Assembly: GCA_013396655.1 (NCBI GenBank)
Contig: WBMV01001028.1
Coordinates: 14,042 to 78,041, forward strand
DNA: 64,000 bases
From: Campylorhamphus procurvoides
Lineage: Eukaryota > Chordata > Aves > Passeriformes > Dendrocolaptidae
Direction of reading: 5' to 3'
The translations under genes were made by a program, and so were the position numbers. The notes below the pieces were generated by a model. The model ran no database searches and was not told the origin of the DNA. It worked only from the letters and a program-made list of their open reading frames with translations. This document shows, piece by piece, positions 37,111 through 48,575 of this stretch. Each line of letters starts with the position of its first letter. The stretch's first letter is position 1.

Positions 37111-40100
37111 TGTGAAAACTCTGTTTTATTTTGGTGAAATATGGATCATAAAGTAAGGATAATCAAGATTCAGTGCTCAAATGCAGCTAATTTAAGGTTG
37201 CAATGAAGGAATTTTGACTAATTCCCTTTGTAGTCTGAATCTGGTGGGTAATGTAAAAATGAAAGTGGGTAGAGAATGACTGTATCCCAGTAAAAAATTG
37301 TGTTCTCATACCCATTTCTTGCTAATAGTACAGAAACTTCAGCTCAGATTGTTGGAAGCCATTTTCATGCAGATTTCTGGAGGGGTGTTCTACCTACTAG
37401 TAAAAAATATCCCTAGAAATCCAATATTCACTTAATTTCCTCTATATAACATGAGGAGTTTGGTGCCAGGGCTGAAACTTTCAATGTAAATACAAAAAAA
37501 CCCTCCACAGCTTCTAAGGTCATACTGTCTTCTACGACTACATCTGCACCAGCAGTTTTTTGTGTATTAACTGTGGCCAAATATTATATAGGAGTTTCAG
37601 CATTTCAAAATATTAGTGGCTTCATGGATTTTGACTATAATGTTTATATACCACATAATTTCCACCTTTGCAGGAGGAATAATTTGTAAGTGTGGGAAGC
37701 TACTAGATCAGCCCAAAAAGCTCAGAATTCTAGACTGTGTCATTCCCTGGCACAGCTTAGCTCTTGATAATGGCTGTGCTACAGCAATTTAGGAATGATT
37801 CACATTGCACAAACACAACCTCACTTTATTTAGTACTGTATGCATATTGTAGCATGGATGGATTGCCAGAACCATATCTGTGGCACAAGAAGCAATGGAG
37901 AGCTACAAAATAATGTGAAATCTCCATTTCAAGAAGCTTACAATTTCAAAGGCCAGTAGGAGAGGGAAAACTTGCTGGAGAGGGAGTATATGTGTGAGGT
38001 GGCAGGTTTGTAAAGAAATAAGATGTTTCATCACAACCCATCAGCAAAATATTTTTAATTATAGTGAGTAATACTTCATTTGCATTTCTCAATGTTTTTC
38101 TTTTGCATATTCAAATGAGTACAATAATCCAAATCTGCTGCACTGATAATTTTTGAAAAAGTTGTGTGAAAGCAGTAAAAGCTCAGTGCAATCCAGGGCA
38201 CTGATTATTTCATGGCTTTATTTGATCCTGGGCAGAAGTCAGCGATAACACATTCAGGATAGATGCCAAGGTGTTCTCTTCTCCCTTCTGCACACTGGCA
38301 GTATAAAAATTGCCTAATTTTGAAAGGAAACATTTTAGATGGTGTCACTGAGATGTCTAAAAGAATCTGAAGAGGAACTTAACAAGATTCACATACAAAA
38401 GAGTGGTGGGACTCTCAGTGGTCTCAGAACTGACCTAAATCTTTGCACATTTAAACTGATAATAAAAGTCTCTTAAATCTCAGGAAGAACTGCAGGCTGA
38501 TACAGTAGTCTGTATTTATGTAATGCCTTCTTTGCAACCTTGACAGAGAGCTGAAGGTGTTGGGAAGGGGAACCACTCATCAGGACTTCTCTCAGAGTCC
38601 CTGTGGTGACCCATCTGCCTTCCCTCTGGTGGGACCTGTCCTCATGCTACCTGTGGAAGTGGCTGTCCAGGTGAGCACTCTGACTCTGTAAGTAGGGAAA
38701 GAGAGCCCCAGCCCCAATTCCCTTGCAGAAATGGGATCTTGGTAACTTTGGGGCAGAGTGGAGTGTGATGCACCTGAATGAGGCAAAGCAGAGAGAAGGG
38801 TCTTAAGCGGGAGGGAGGAGCTGAACACCCTTCCCTTGAGCTTTCATTGCTGTTTCAATTTTGCCATTTCTCTTAACGCTGTTTTGACTTCTTATACCTG
38901 AACCTTTATTTTGCTTTATTTCCCCCCACATTACTGCGGGAATAAAAATACTTAAGTATAAATTACCATGGTTTCTATTTTCTAGCACTAGAAGCACTGG
39001 GGAGCAACATACAGGAACCAACTGGGCTGTAAAGCAACACAGCACAAGTAGTCTCTGCTCATGACAATTTACAGCATAAACAGGCAGAATTGGTGCCTCA
39101 CGATAGAGCTCACAGAACTACATAGACCAGAATTATCCTTCCCCAAATTAAAAAAATGTCCTGCAATGCAAAACTAAAATCATTAGGATCACCTAGTACA
39201 ACTGGTTGGATAATGGGCAGTACACTGTGCAGCATTTCCAAGTGAAGAAGAAAAAGTCACATTTATGTGGATATGTTTTAATGCTCAATAATTTTCTTGA
39301 ATAGAGGTAAAGCTTTCTTTCAAGTATAAATATTTTTCATTTTGGTTTTCAGCTTGTGAGTGCTGATACATATTTTCCTGCTGCATAAGGAGTTGGTGAC
39401 TGCAAATGGGACTTTGCCATGGAAGGCAGCGATCTATTTATCATTCAGCTTTCCTACAGATGAACAGAGGTTATATCTACAGTGCAATCTAGAGAGCAAT
39501 GGTAAGTTATTCAAGATTTATAGAGTCTTGCCCTGCCTCAGGTCTGCCCCACTGAGGCAGAGCAGTGATGAGGCCAGATGCTGTACATGTAGCTCAGCTC
39601 TATGAGGTAGCAAGTTCTTGGACTTCAGGTAGATTCAGCCACCTCTGGAGCTGGCACAGTGGGTATGTAAATGCTTCTGACAAGTACTGCTTCCAGTCTC
39701 TCATGTCTAAGGCTTACAGGAAAAATCATGTTCTCCTGTCACATAAAATTATGAAATATCCATGATCCAAATGAAATGTTTCTTGTCTCTGTCTTAAGCG
39801 TCTGCTGTTTTAGCAGAGTGCTGGTCCCAGGTTCTACCATGTCAGTGCTGGTCCTGACCTCAAGCAAACAGGACAGAAAAGCCTGTCACTGCACTTAGGG
39901 CCCTGACACTTATGAACACACAAAGAAAAACAAAAGGCTCACAAATTGTATCATTCTGCACCCCATTCTTATAGAACAAACTTGCCTACGGTGACATTGA
40001 TGTAAGGTTGCATAAAACTGGAGATTACAAACAAGATTTCTCTTGCATTACAGAACATTACTGAGAATTTTGTGCTTTTAATTTGGAAAGTGGCCTTACC

Positions 40101-40619
40101 ATATATTAATTTAAAAGGATTTAAGAAGGAAGGCTTCTGATCATCTGGAGGTCTTCCAGTTGTTTTGTTTCTGTCATTTCTTTTAATTCAGAGCAGGACT
40201 TTAAGAACCAGTGTACTTAAAATGCCAGTTTCATGGTTAAACCTTGTCTTTACTGAATGAAGCATCACAAGGCAGGTTACTATCTTGTTGGCATAAACTG
40301 GTCATGTAGAAAAGGGTTTGTAGCTAAAACTTGCCTCATGTGTTTCTTCCTTGAACTCTGTGAAGCCAAAATCATATTGTGACTGATCTACATGGTAACT
40401 GCCAGTCACACCAAAGGCCACACTCTGAGGGCTGGACCCCCATGTTGGTAAACCCCAAAAGCCCCACATTATGTGCTAATTACAATCTTTACCTAGTTCA
40501 TAGATGAACAGGTAGAAGTTAGATATTCCAACTAAAATAGCAATTTAAATTGCGTTTTTTGTTATCAGAGAGAATTATGTATCTCCAAAAGCAGTATCAA
40601 ACTAATAGAGACAGGACAT
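37111..40619. other. Non-coding stretch, no gene seen
   Basis: No gene is supported. Two weak exon-like intervals (38596-38670 and 39460-39501) are described as findings. About 38,540-38,830 is somewhat more GC-rich than its surroundings. Confidence 0.5.
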
Positions 40620-40865
40620 GGGGAAATGATTCAAAGCTGTGCTAGGCAAGGTTCAGAATGGGGAAGCATTTCTTTAGGGAAAGGTGGTCAAACACTGGAT
40701 TCCTCAAGTTGTGTTTGATGCTCCAAGCCTGTCAGCATTCCAGAGGCATTTGGACAATGTCCTTAATAACCTACTTTAAATTTTGTTCAGTCCTGAAGGG
40801 GGTCAGATAGTTGTATCAGATGGTCTTCGTAGGTCCCTTAAAAACAAAATAGTTTACTCTATTCT
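40620..40865 (+). mobile_element. CR1 LINE 3' end, decayed
   Basis: Plus-strand CR1 3' end. A GTTCAGAATGGGGAAGCATT segment corresponds to the ORF2 tail, followed by GGTGGTCAAACACTGGA. The word CATTTGGACAATGTC lies near 40746 and the GATGGTCTTCGTAGGTCCCTT end of the 3' UTR near 40820-40840. The octamer tail is decayed. Similarity is moderate, so this copy is older than those at 9.4 or 21.4 kb. Confidence 0.82.
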
Positions 40866-43800
40866 GCAGAAAACTCATCTTAGAGACACCTAATGCCCCT
40901 GATGGTTTGTTTGTCCAGTGCAGATTCAGTTTAGGGGATGACAGCATCATGGATTTTTGACTGGTGAATATTTAGTGATTTTACACATTAGAATTACTGA
41001 GATTATGAGTACTGCAGAGGAGGAACTAGAAAAGTCAGCTAGGAGCTGTTGTAGGTTAACAGTAAACATTCAGCTATCATCATGTCACTTTGGATAAATC
41101 ACACTTGGGACCAATAGAGGCTCCAGGAAAATCTCTGAGGAGTTTCTCATTATGACTGCTATCAAATGCTTGTTCATGGTGAACCTAAAACTCCTCTGCT
41201 GAAGTTTATGTCCTGCCTTTTTCATCACAGAAGTGGCAAAGAGATTCATGTATTCCCTTTAGCTACCCTTTACATCTTTGCAAGTCATTTTGTTGACTGT
41301 ATTCCAGCTTCTAGGATCCTTAAGCAGCTTCATTAGACCCATATCTTTCAATGTAGAGGGTCTGGGGAGAAAAAGACAGAAAAATCTTTTCTGCTTGAGT
41401 AAAACTGATCCCAAAACATGCCTGAGGAATCTCTCACGTCAGTGTCCTGCTGTTCACTGGTACCAGGCAGGGTCCAAAACACATTTGCAAAAATGCTGCA
41501 TGGAGTCTCTTATTGTTGCAAGTGAATCTGTTTCCTATATATCTTTGAATTTGTGGAGGATGTTCTCAGTAGTGGGTGAGACAGGTAGAGATGAATTCTC
41601 CAAGATCTGCCTGATTGAAAGCATAGTTCCTATTGGCAGTCACTTAAATCAGCAAGGAAATATCTATAATTAGCTGTACAAGGAAATGAGTAACATGAGA
41701 TAACCTTTTAGATTTTTGTTTTAGAAGCCTTGCTGAGAATGAAAGTCTTTCTGTTCATTTTGCATCTCTCTTGTATTCTCTCATTAGAGACAGAATTGAG
41801 AGCTAAACCTTCCTTCACTTGATATCTGTGCCAGGTGAGGTTCCAACACTCAATTCTTTGTCAGTGTCCCCTTCTTTCTTCTGCATTTTAAGATACTTCC
41901 TTTGTCCAGTTTCAGCTCCATGCTACTGCAGAGAAACACACATCCTCCCTTTTTCTGCAGAGTTTGATATATAGAGCATTTAATCCAATTTATGATTCTT
42001 TTTCTTGTCTATGATGGACTGAAAATGGTAAATGTTCTGACATTAATTATGGTCTTTAATATTTCATATTCTATGCTCGGAGAAATCTACTCTTACACGT
42101 GGCTTTTCAGCTTTTCTAGCTCATTTCTGGCACACAGATCACTTTGATCCTAGGCTCAGCACACTTCTCCATTACTTTTGAAAGGTGAAATGATTACACA
42201 TACACATAAACAAAGGAAATGCTTTATTAACCATTTCTATAAGTGCAAACATTTAGTACCATTTTATAGAACTCTTGCCTTAAACATGAGAAATTCAGTG
42301 AAACTGGTCCCTTTTGTCTGGTTTGCATTTGTGTAGAAGAGTTTACCTCTAGATCAAAAGGAGCAAAAGAAAACACTTTTTGTGTGGAATTCAAAAGGGT
42401 AAATTGAGGTGTGCACAGCAAAGATCAGGGAATGTACCAGGAAACCAGCAGCTGATGTGGCAGCATTTTTATAAATAGTTGGAGTCTGCTGAATCTTAGG
42501 AACATGGGATCTTGTTCTGTCAGCAGTGAGCATCCCACCACCACAGACCACAGAACTTCATTGCAGTGTGAGACATGGCTGTAGCACTGCTTATGTAGGA
42601 AGTTGTATCAGCAGTAAAATCCTTGCAATAAAATTATGAACCCCTAGCCATTAGAGACAGAGAACATTCCCCTTTAATGCAATGTTACTTTGAATGGCTG
42701 CAGCAATTAGAGAACCATTCATATTAAAGAAATACAGCATACGTATTCATGGCAGAATATTCAGCTGGATAACATGGGATTTTGTCCTGTCGTACTCCAT
42801 TTACTGCATGGACTTCCAGGCAGATAAAGGCTTTTCTATGTAAATCTATCTATTTCTCACAGTCAGCTCCGAACACCTGTAATGAAAGCACATCTTGAGA
42901 AGACCCAGACCATCTCAGGTTTCTGCACAGTCAGTGGAGACAATCCATTGGAAGAAATTAATCTGATCTACTCTCACTGTCTGTTGTGACTTCGCAGGTT
43001 CTATTGACTAACCCTCTACGGGCTGGACACAGGGATGTCTGCAGTGTTACTATGCTGCTAAATTTGATATTTTCATAGTTATTTCACTCTTTTGAGGACC
43101 ATCATCTATGTAGGAACTGACTATACTTCACACCCCTATTCCTGAAACACCTCAACATCCTCTCCAGGATGGTAAAGTTTGCAGGAGATGCATTTGTTTA
43201 CCATATGGTAATGTATGGACAGTAGAGACTTCATCCATCACCACTCCCAGAATCATCCCTACTCTTTAGAACACTTTACTTGTGCCTCTGTTGTCTGAGG
43301 AAATGTCAGGGGAGGTGGGAGGAATGTTAAAAAAAGTTATCATGCTGTCCTTCACTAAAGTGAAGTTTGGCTTGAGCACTTCTGATGTTTCTAACTCTGG
43401 CAAGAATTACAGGAAGATCTTTACACAAACAGGCTGAATGCCTCATTCTTATCAGTAAATTTCTCCACTTACCAAGTTCAGAGATAGTTCTTTTAGCATT
43501 GTATAAATAAAAGTAAAAAATACTGCCAACTGCCCCTAGACCAAAAGAATTAAAATGTTCTTCAGTTTTATAAATTATTGGTTTTTAGCTGTAAAAGTTG
43601 CCCACCATTCCCCAACTCATGTTTGACATATTATTCAACTTCTACCTGTCACAATCATTTTTATATAATGGTCCACGAGTTTTTAGAGGGGTTTTTTTTT
43701 GTTGTTGTTGTTTTCTTGTTTGTTTTTCCCTTCTTAATTTACAGAAATAAATACTTCTTTGCTTCATTTCTAATGTAAGTTCTGGCATATGGGGTACACT

Positions 43801-46061
43801 ACAATCAGAAGGCTTTGCATAATACAACAGGAGAGAAGGGTCTTTGATGATTAAAAAGCTGCATATGTCTTTTACAGGAATCAGTCTAAAAGTCATGTTT
43901 CACTTTGCCTTTACTCTGTAGCAGAAAGGGAAAAGCAAAACCAGATGTGATGAGTGATTTCAGGGGACCAGTTCAGCCTGATACTGCAGGTTTGTAAATT
44001 CAGATATGCTGACACTTCTGTTGTTTTCAGGGGATTTATTCATGTGCTGTGCATTGTGTACCTACCAAGATGCCCCAAGGACATGGAACAATGACCTGCA
44101 GGTTATCAGGCTGAGATTCACAAAACTGCTAAACAACACACAAATCTGAAACACGACTCTGAATTGCAAGACTGCTAAATGAATATGTCTCAGAAACCTG
44201 AGTTTAAATATAGAGTACAGAGCAGTGTGCACATAAATACCACAGTTTTTTGGTAACGGCTACAAATTAAAACCTTCTCTTATCTCTTGATTCTGATAAA
44301 ATTTAGTAATGAAATAAGAGAATTTGAATCTGGTCTTTCTGTTTGATATTTTCATCGGAGTAAGAAACTTTTAGTTGTTTACTATATCTTCATATCCTGT
44401 GGTTGTAGTGAAAGGGAAAAATATTTATATTATTTGCATTTGAAAAGATACAAAAAATCTCCAAAGAATTGGAGTTGTTCTGTATCACAAAAGATAGGAT
44501 AAGGATCAACATCAAGCCCATGCAGAGCATATCTACGTTCATTAACAGATTTTTCAAAACAGCTATTAGTACTTATTCAGTGTTCTTGAGTTCTTTAAAG
44601 AAAGGTTGTTGTTGAAAGATCTGGGATGAGTATTTAAACAGAATTATTAGAACTACACAAGATTCTCAGAAATCCACTGGTAAAAATGATAACTTTGCAT
44701 TAATGCTGATTAGCAGCTGAATTTTGCAGAAAGGCATATCGAGGAAACTTTTTAAGATGGAATTAATTAAAATGGAAATTGCAGACACAACTAGACTACA
44801 AAAGACAATGAGCTAGAAACTCAGCTGGTACAAATCACTACAGCAGCATTGAAATCCAAACCTAGCTCAGTGGTTGCTGGAGGACATCCAGATCCTGATT
44901 CCAAAGTGTCTTATAGAATTTATGCTGTGCCATTTTAATGGTGCCAATGAAAATTATAGTGTTCCTGTAATCAAATTATTAATGATTATACAACATAATT
45001 AGTGGATTGTGTGCAAACTGTAGAGCTTTATTATTTTTTTCTGTTTTCATCACAGTATTTCTGTTTAGCTCAGATAACAATACAAATTTTTAAAAGAACA
45101 CATTGTTTTGTAAAAGATACATTTTAATTGTTGGGTTTGTAATTACTGTTGGATAGTATGAGCTTTATTTCCCTGCTCAGAACAAGAATGTCCATTTCAA
45201 AATAGAGACATGGGATCTTGTGACCAACACAATGAAAGCTGACATGATATTTTCAAGTGGTGAGCCCAGGCTGATGACATAAATATGTGAAATGCTGAGC
45301 TAATGCTCTTTCTCTTCAAGGAAACATGGACCCTTCTCTTGCCCCATCAAGAGTGGTCCATCAAATTACAACATATTAGTATTTTAATTTCACTTATCAA
45401 AAAATCTATGAAGAGAAATCTAAATATTTTTTGTTTCTCATACAGGGAAGATATTTACATTTTGTGTAGAGAGAAAGCAATCTTTTTTGTGTGTTTGTTA
45501 TTATTTTACAAAAAGGCCAAATCCCTGGCATTTTGGTAAGAAAACAATTAAGCTGGGAGTACAGAAAGCATATGGCTTAAACTGCTTTTCTCTTTTCATT
45601 GTTTCTATAAGACTAGCATCAATTGTGTTCAGATTTAAGCACTGATGAAGAAAGGTCATTAGTTTGTAAGCAATTGTCCAAACTTTGCAGAAGAATTATG
45701 TTCTTATACTGTGATACAACTAAAGAGAGTGCTGGAGGTCCTCCAGCATTATGCAGTTTTTAGGGCAGGTCCCTTCCCCACTCCGTGAGTTCAGTCAGGA
45801 ATAGGTTGGCTCTGCTTTGTCCAAGGGAAACCGATAAACACACGTTGTGTAATCTGTCCCTTTTGGAAAGGGGGAAAACTGGATGATTTGCAAACAAGCC
45901 AGTGAGTCTGAATGGAGGATGTACAGCAAGGAACAAAGTTACCACAATAGAAAAAGTTCTGGTTGCAGAAAGGATTGCTCCAATTTCTGTGCTGCCGGCT
46001 GTACCAGTGCCCCAGTGGCAGAAACTTTTGGTAGACTTCTAAAAAGTATTATTAGGCATAA
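40866..46061. other. Non-coding stretch, no gene seen
   Basis: The longest open frame of the window (41278-41673, 131 codons) lies here, but it matches no family I recognise and has no splice, promoter or composition support. About 44,930-45,060 is AT-rich with several TAAT-type words. A T-rich/GTT-repeat stretch lies at about 43690-43730. Nothing else can be assigned. Confidence 0.55.
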
Positions 46062-46218
46062 TTTTCTCCTTTTTTGGGGGTGTTTTTTTTTCAGTTTCAG
46101 GTTTTTTTGATTGTTTTTCCATTTCAGTTTCCTTTTCCTTTTTTTTTTTTTTTTTAAATGCCTTTTACCTTTCCCCCTCCTTTTTTGCTTTCTTAAAATT
46201 TCTTCTAAACTGTATGTT

Positions 46219-46219
46219 N
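46219..46219. other. Single N at a short repeated overlap
   Basis: The roughly 30 bases before this N (ending AACTGTATGTT) are repeated with a few changes just after it (ending AACTGTATGTTCC). A base replaced by N between two similar ends looks like a contig join, not a simple uncalled base. Confidence 0.8.
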
Positions 46220-46309
46220 TTCTTCAAATATCTTCTGAACTGTATGTTCCGGGAGCAGCCAAGGTCAAGTGGATGGATGGTTCTCCCTGCAATGATTTAC
46301 TTTCACCTT

Positions 46310-46690
46310 CTGATTTTGCAGACTGGATAGGGTCCAAAGGAGGGCCACAAAGATGACCAAAGGGCTGGAGAACCTGTGCAATGAGGGAAGACTGAAGCAG
46401 TCAGGTCTTTTCTCCCTGGACAACACAATTTCCAAGAGGGGCCTCATCATAGCACTTGAGTACCTAGAGGTGAGCCACAACAAGGGTGGAGAATCTCTCC
46501 TCACAAAGAGACACATGAAGAAAACAAGGAGCAACACATACAAGTAACACAGGGTGGGGTTTCATGTCAACATAAGAAAGAATTTTTGAGAGTAAGGACA
46601 AACATTTACTGGAACAACTTCCCTGGGGATGTGGTAGAGTCTCCACTGGGGAATTCCCAGTATTAATAGTTCAGAAAAAGTTTTGTTCAT
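46310..46690 (+). mobile_element. CR1 LINE 3' fragment (copy 1)
   Basis: Plus-strand CR1 close to the end of ORF2. ATAGGGTCCAAAGGAGGGCC lies at about 46327, followed by a frame reading KGLENLCNEGRLKQSGLFSL and then a block ending KRHMKKTR near 46525. The ORF2 C-terminal part (ACTGGAACAACTTCCCTGGG) is near 46610. It diverges after about 46690 without a clear octamer tail. It is part of the duplicated unit, so its second copy is at 47329-47709. Confidence 0.88.
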
Positions 46691-47119
46691 AGATGTTGGA
46701 CATTGGTGTATTTCTTTGATGTGTAAGGAAGCATCTCTTGGACAGTCAGACCTCCAGCAGACAGGTTGTGAGGACACATAAAGCAGAATACTGGTCATCA
46801 GTGCCATCTTTTAAACAAAGAATGGAAGCCTTAATATTTGCCAGCCATCAATATGCTGTTCTCAGACATCAGGACACCAGTTTTTATTCATAACAGAGCA
46901 TTTTTCTTCAGGTAGAGCCCAGAGCACTGTGAAAGCAAGAGAGATCTCAAAATGACCTGTGTTCTTGTGTAGATGGGATGGCTACAAGAGCTTCTGGGCC
47001 TTAAACTGGTATTCTGTTTATCTGGTATTCTGTTCTGTAGGAGCAAATGATAGAAATATAACTCAGTCTCTCTGATTATTTCCTGTTACAGCAGAATCAG
47101 GGCTTGCTTGTGCATTTAC

Positions 47120-47120
47120 N
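47120..47120. other. Single N between the two duplicate copies
   Basis: The base before it (47119) is the last of copy 1, and the sequence after it begins the T-rich leader of copy 2. The N therefore sits exactly at the duplication junction. Confidence 0.9.
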
Positions 47121-48138
47121 TTTTGGGGGTTTTTTTTTTTCAGTTTCAGGTTTTTTTGATTTTTTTTCCATTTTAGTTTCCTTTTCCTTTTTTTTTTTTT
47201 TTTTAAATGCCTTTTACCTTTCCACCTCCATTTCTGCTTTCTTCAAATATCTTCTGAACTGTATGTTCCGGGAGCAGCCAAGGTCAAGTGGATGGATGGT
47301 TCTCCCTGCAATGATTTACTTTCACCTTCTGATTTTGCAGACTGGATAGGGTCCAAAGGAGGGCCACAAAGATGACCAAAGGGCTGGAGAACCTGTGCAA
47401 TGAGGGAAGACTGAAGCAGTCAGGTCTTTTCTCCCTGGACAACACAATTTCCAAGAGGGGCCTCATCATAGCACTTGAGTACCTAGAGGTGAGCCACAAC
47501 AAGGGTGGAGAATCTCTCCTCACAAAGAGACACATGAAGAAAACAAGGAGCAACACATACAAGTAACACAGGGTGGGGTTTCATGTCAACATAAGAAAGA
47601 ATTTTTGAGAGTAAGGACAAACATTTACTGGAACAACTTCCCTGGGGATGTGGTAGAGTCTCCACTGGGGAATTCCCAGTATTAATAGTTCAGAAAAAGT
47701 TTTGTTCATAGATGTTGGACATTGGTGTATTTCTTTGATGTGTAAGGAAGCATCTCTTGGACAGTCAGACCTCCAGCAGACAGGTTGTGAGGACACATAA
47801 AGCAGAATACTGGTCATCAGTGCCATCTTTTAAACAAAGAATGGAAGCCTTAATATTTGCCAGCCATCAATATGCTGTTCTCAGACATCAGGACACCAGT
47901 TTTTATTCATAACAGAGCATTTTTCTTCAGGTAGAGCCCAGAGCACTGTGAAAGCAAGAGAGATCTCAAAATGACCTGTGTTCTTGTGTAGATGGGATGG
48001 CTACAAGAGCTTCTGGGCCTTAAACTGGTATTCTGTTTATCTGGTATTCTGTTCTGTAGGAGCAAATGATAGAAATATAACTCAGTCTCTCTGATTATTT
48101 CCTGTTACAGCAGAATCAGGGCTTGCTTGTGCATTTAC
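47121..48138. repeat. Second copy of the 1,019-bp tandem duplication
   Basis: 47239-48138 repeats 46220-47119 at a constant offset of 1,019, and all the short open frames inside are identical in the two copies. The right end (GCATTTAC) continues into new sequence at 48139. The T-rich leader 47121-47238 is the more regular version of 46062-46218. Confidence 0.95.
47329..47709 (+). mobile_element. CR1 LINE 3' fragment (copy 2 of the duplicated unit)
   Basis: Identical to the CR1 piece at 46310-46690, shifted by 1,019. It should not be counted as an independent insertion. Confidence 0.88.
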
Positions 48139-48448
48139 CATAAATACTGGTATCCTTGACAACACCAGAATACAATAGAGTGCTTTGCCATGAACTACTT
48201 TTAAAAAATGTATTCCTTAACTTGCATGATTGCATAATAATAAAATTGCACTGGAGCAATTTTTTTGAAAGTATTTTAGGTGCTATCACCTGAAAATATA
48301 ATGCTGTAAGACATAGTAAAATGTCTCATCTCTCTTGCAGGCATGCAGCATGAAATATCTAGCTGAACTGGTATGAAACCTCCTTTGTTTTTTGCTGTAT
48401 TTGGTTATATTTTCTTTAAAGTAGCCAAAATGGTGCCTTAAGAGTCTA
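48139..48448. other. Short unassigned non-coding stretch
   Basis: AT-rich sequence between the duplicated block and the next CR1 tail. Nothing is recognised. Confidence 0.5.
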
Positions 48449-48575
48449 CGAATCGTAGAATCATTTGGTTTGGAAAAGACCCCCAAAATCAGTGAGTCCA
48501 ATCTTTCAGTCCTAAGATTAGTTAGAGCAATTGACATAAAGACAACCTGTATCCATGCTATGCCCACCTTTTCCA
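48449..48575 (-). mobile_element. CR1 LINE 3' tail fragment
   Basis: Minus-strand CR1 tail. On the plus strand, CGAATCGTAGAATCATTTGG starts near 48449, followed by TTGGAAAAGACCCCCAAAAT and a GTGAGTCCAATC word. These match the 3' UTR of a CR1 subfamily with the AAAAGACC variant, seen in reverse. It fades by about 48575. Confidence 0.8.

Larger units (their letters stand above)
46062..47119. repeat. First copy of a 1,019-bp tandem duplication, probably an assembly artefact
   Basis: From about 46220 to 47119 this is repeated, apparently without differences, at 47239-48138. The T-rich leader (46062-46218) matches 47121-47238 with several small differences. The copy ends at a single N (47120). 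A CR1 fragment lies inside. The leader also contains a small overlap around the single N at 46219. Confidence 0.95.

Noticed and set aside
39180..39225. Possible CR1 tail (ATTAGGATCACCTAGT-type word)
   Set aside because: Only one short word resembles CR1; no second landmark follows in the right order.
41278..41673. Longest open frame in the window (131 codons, plus)
   Set aside because: No recognisable domain, no splice or promoter support, and a length expected by chance in 64 kb on six frames.
46265..47826. Pairs of identical short proteins, which might suggest a duplicated gene family
   Set aside because: They are frames in the duplicated block that holds a dead CR1 fragment, and the duplication itself is probably an assembly error.
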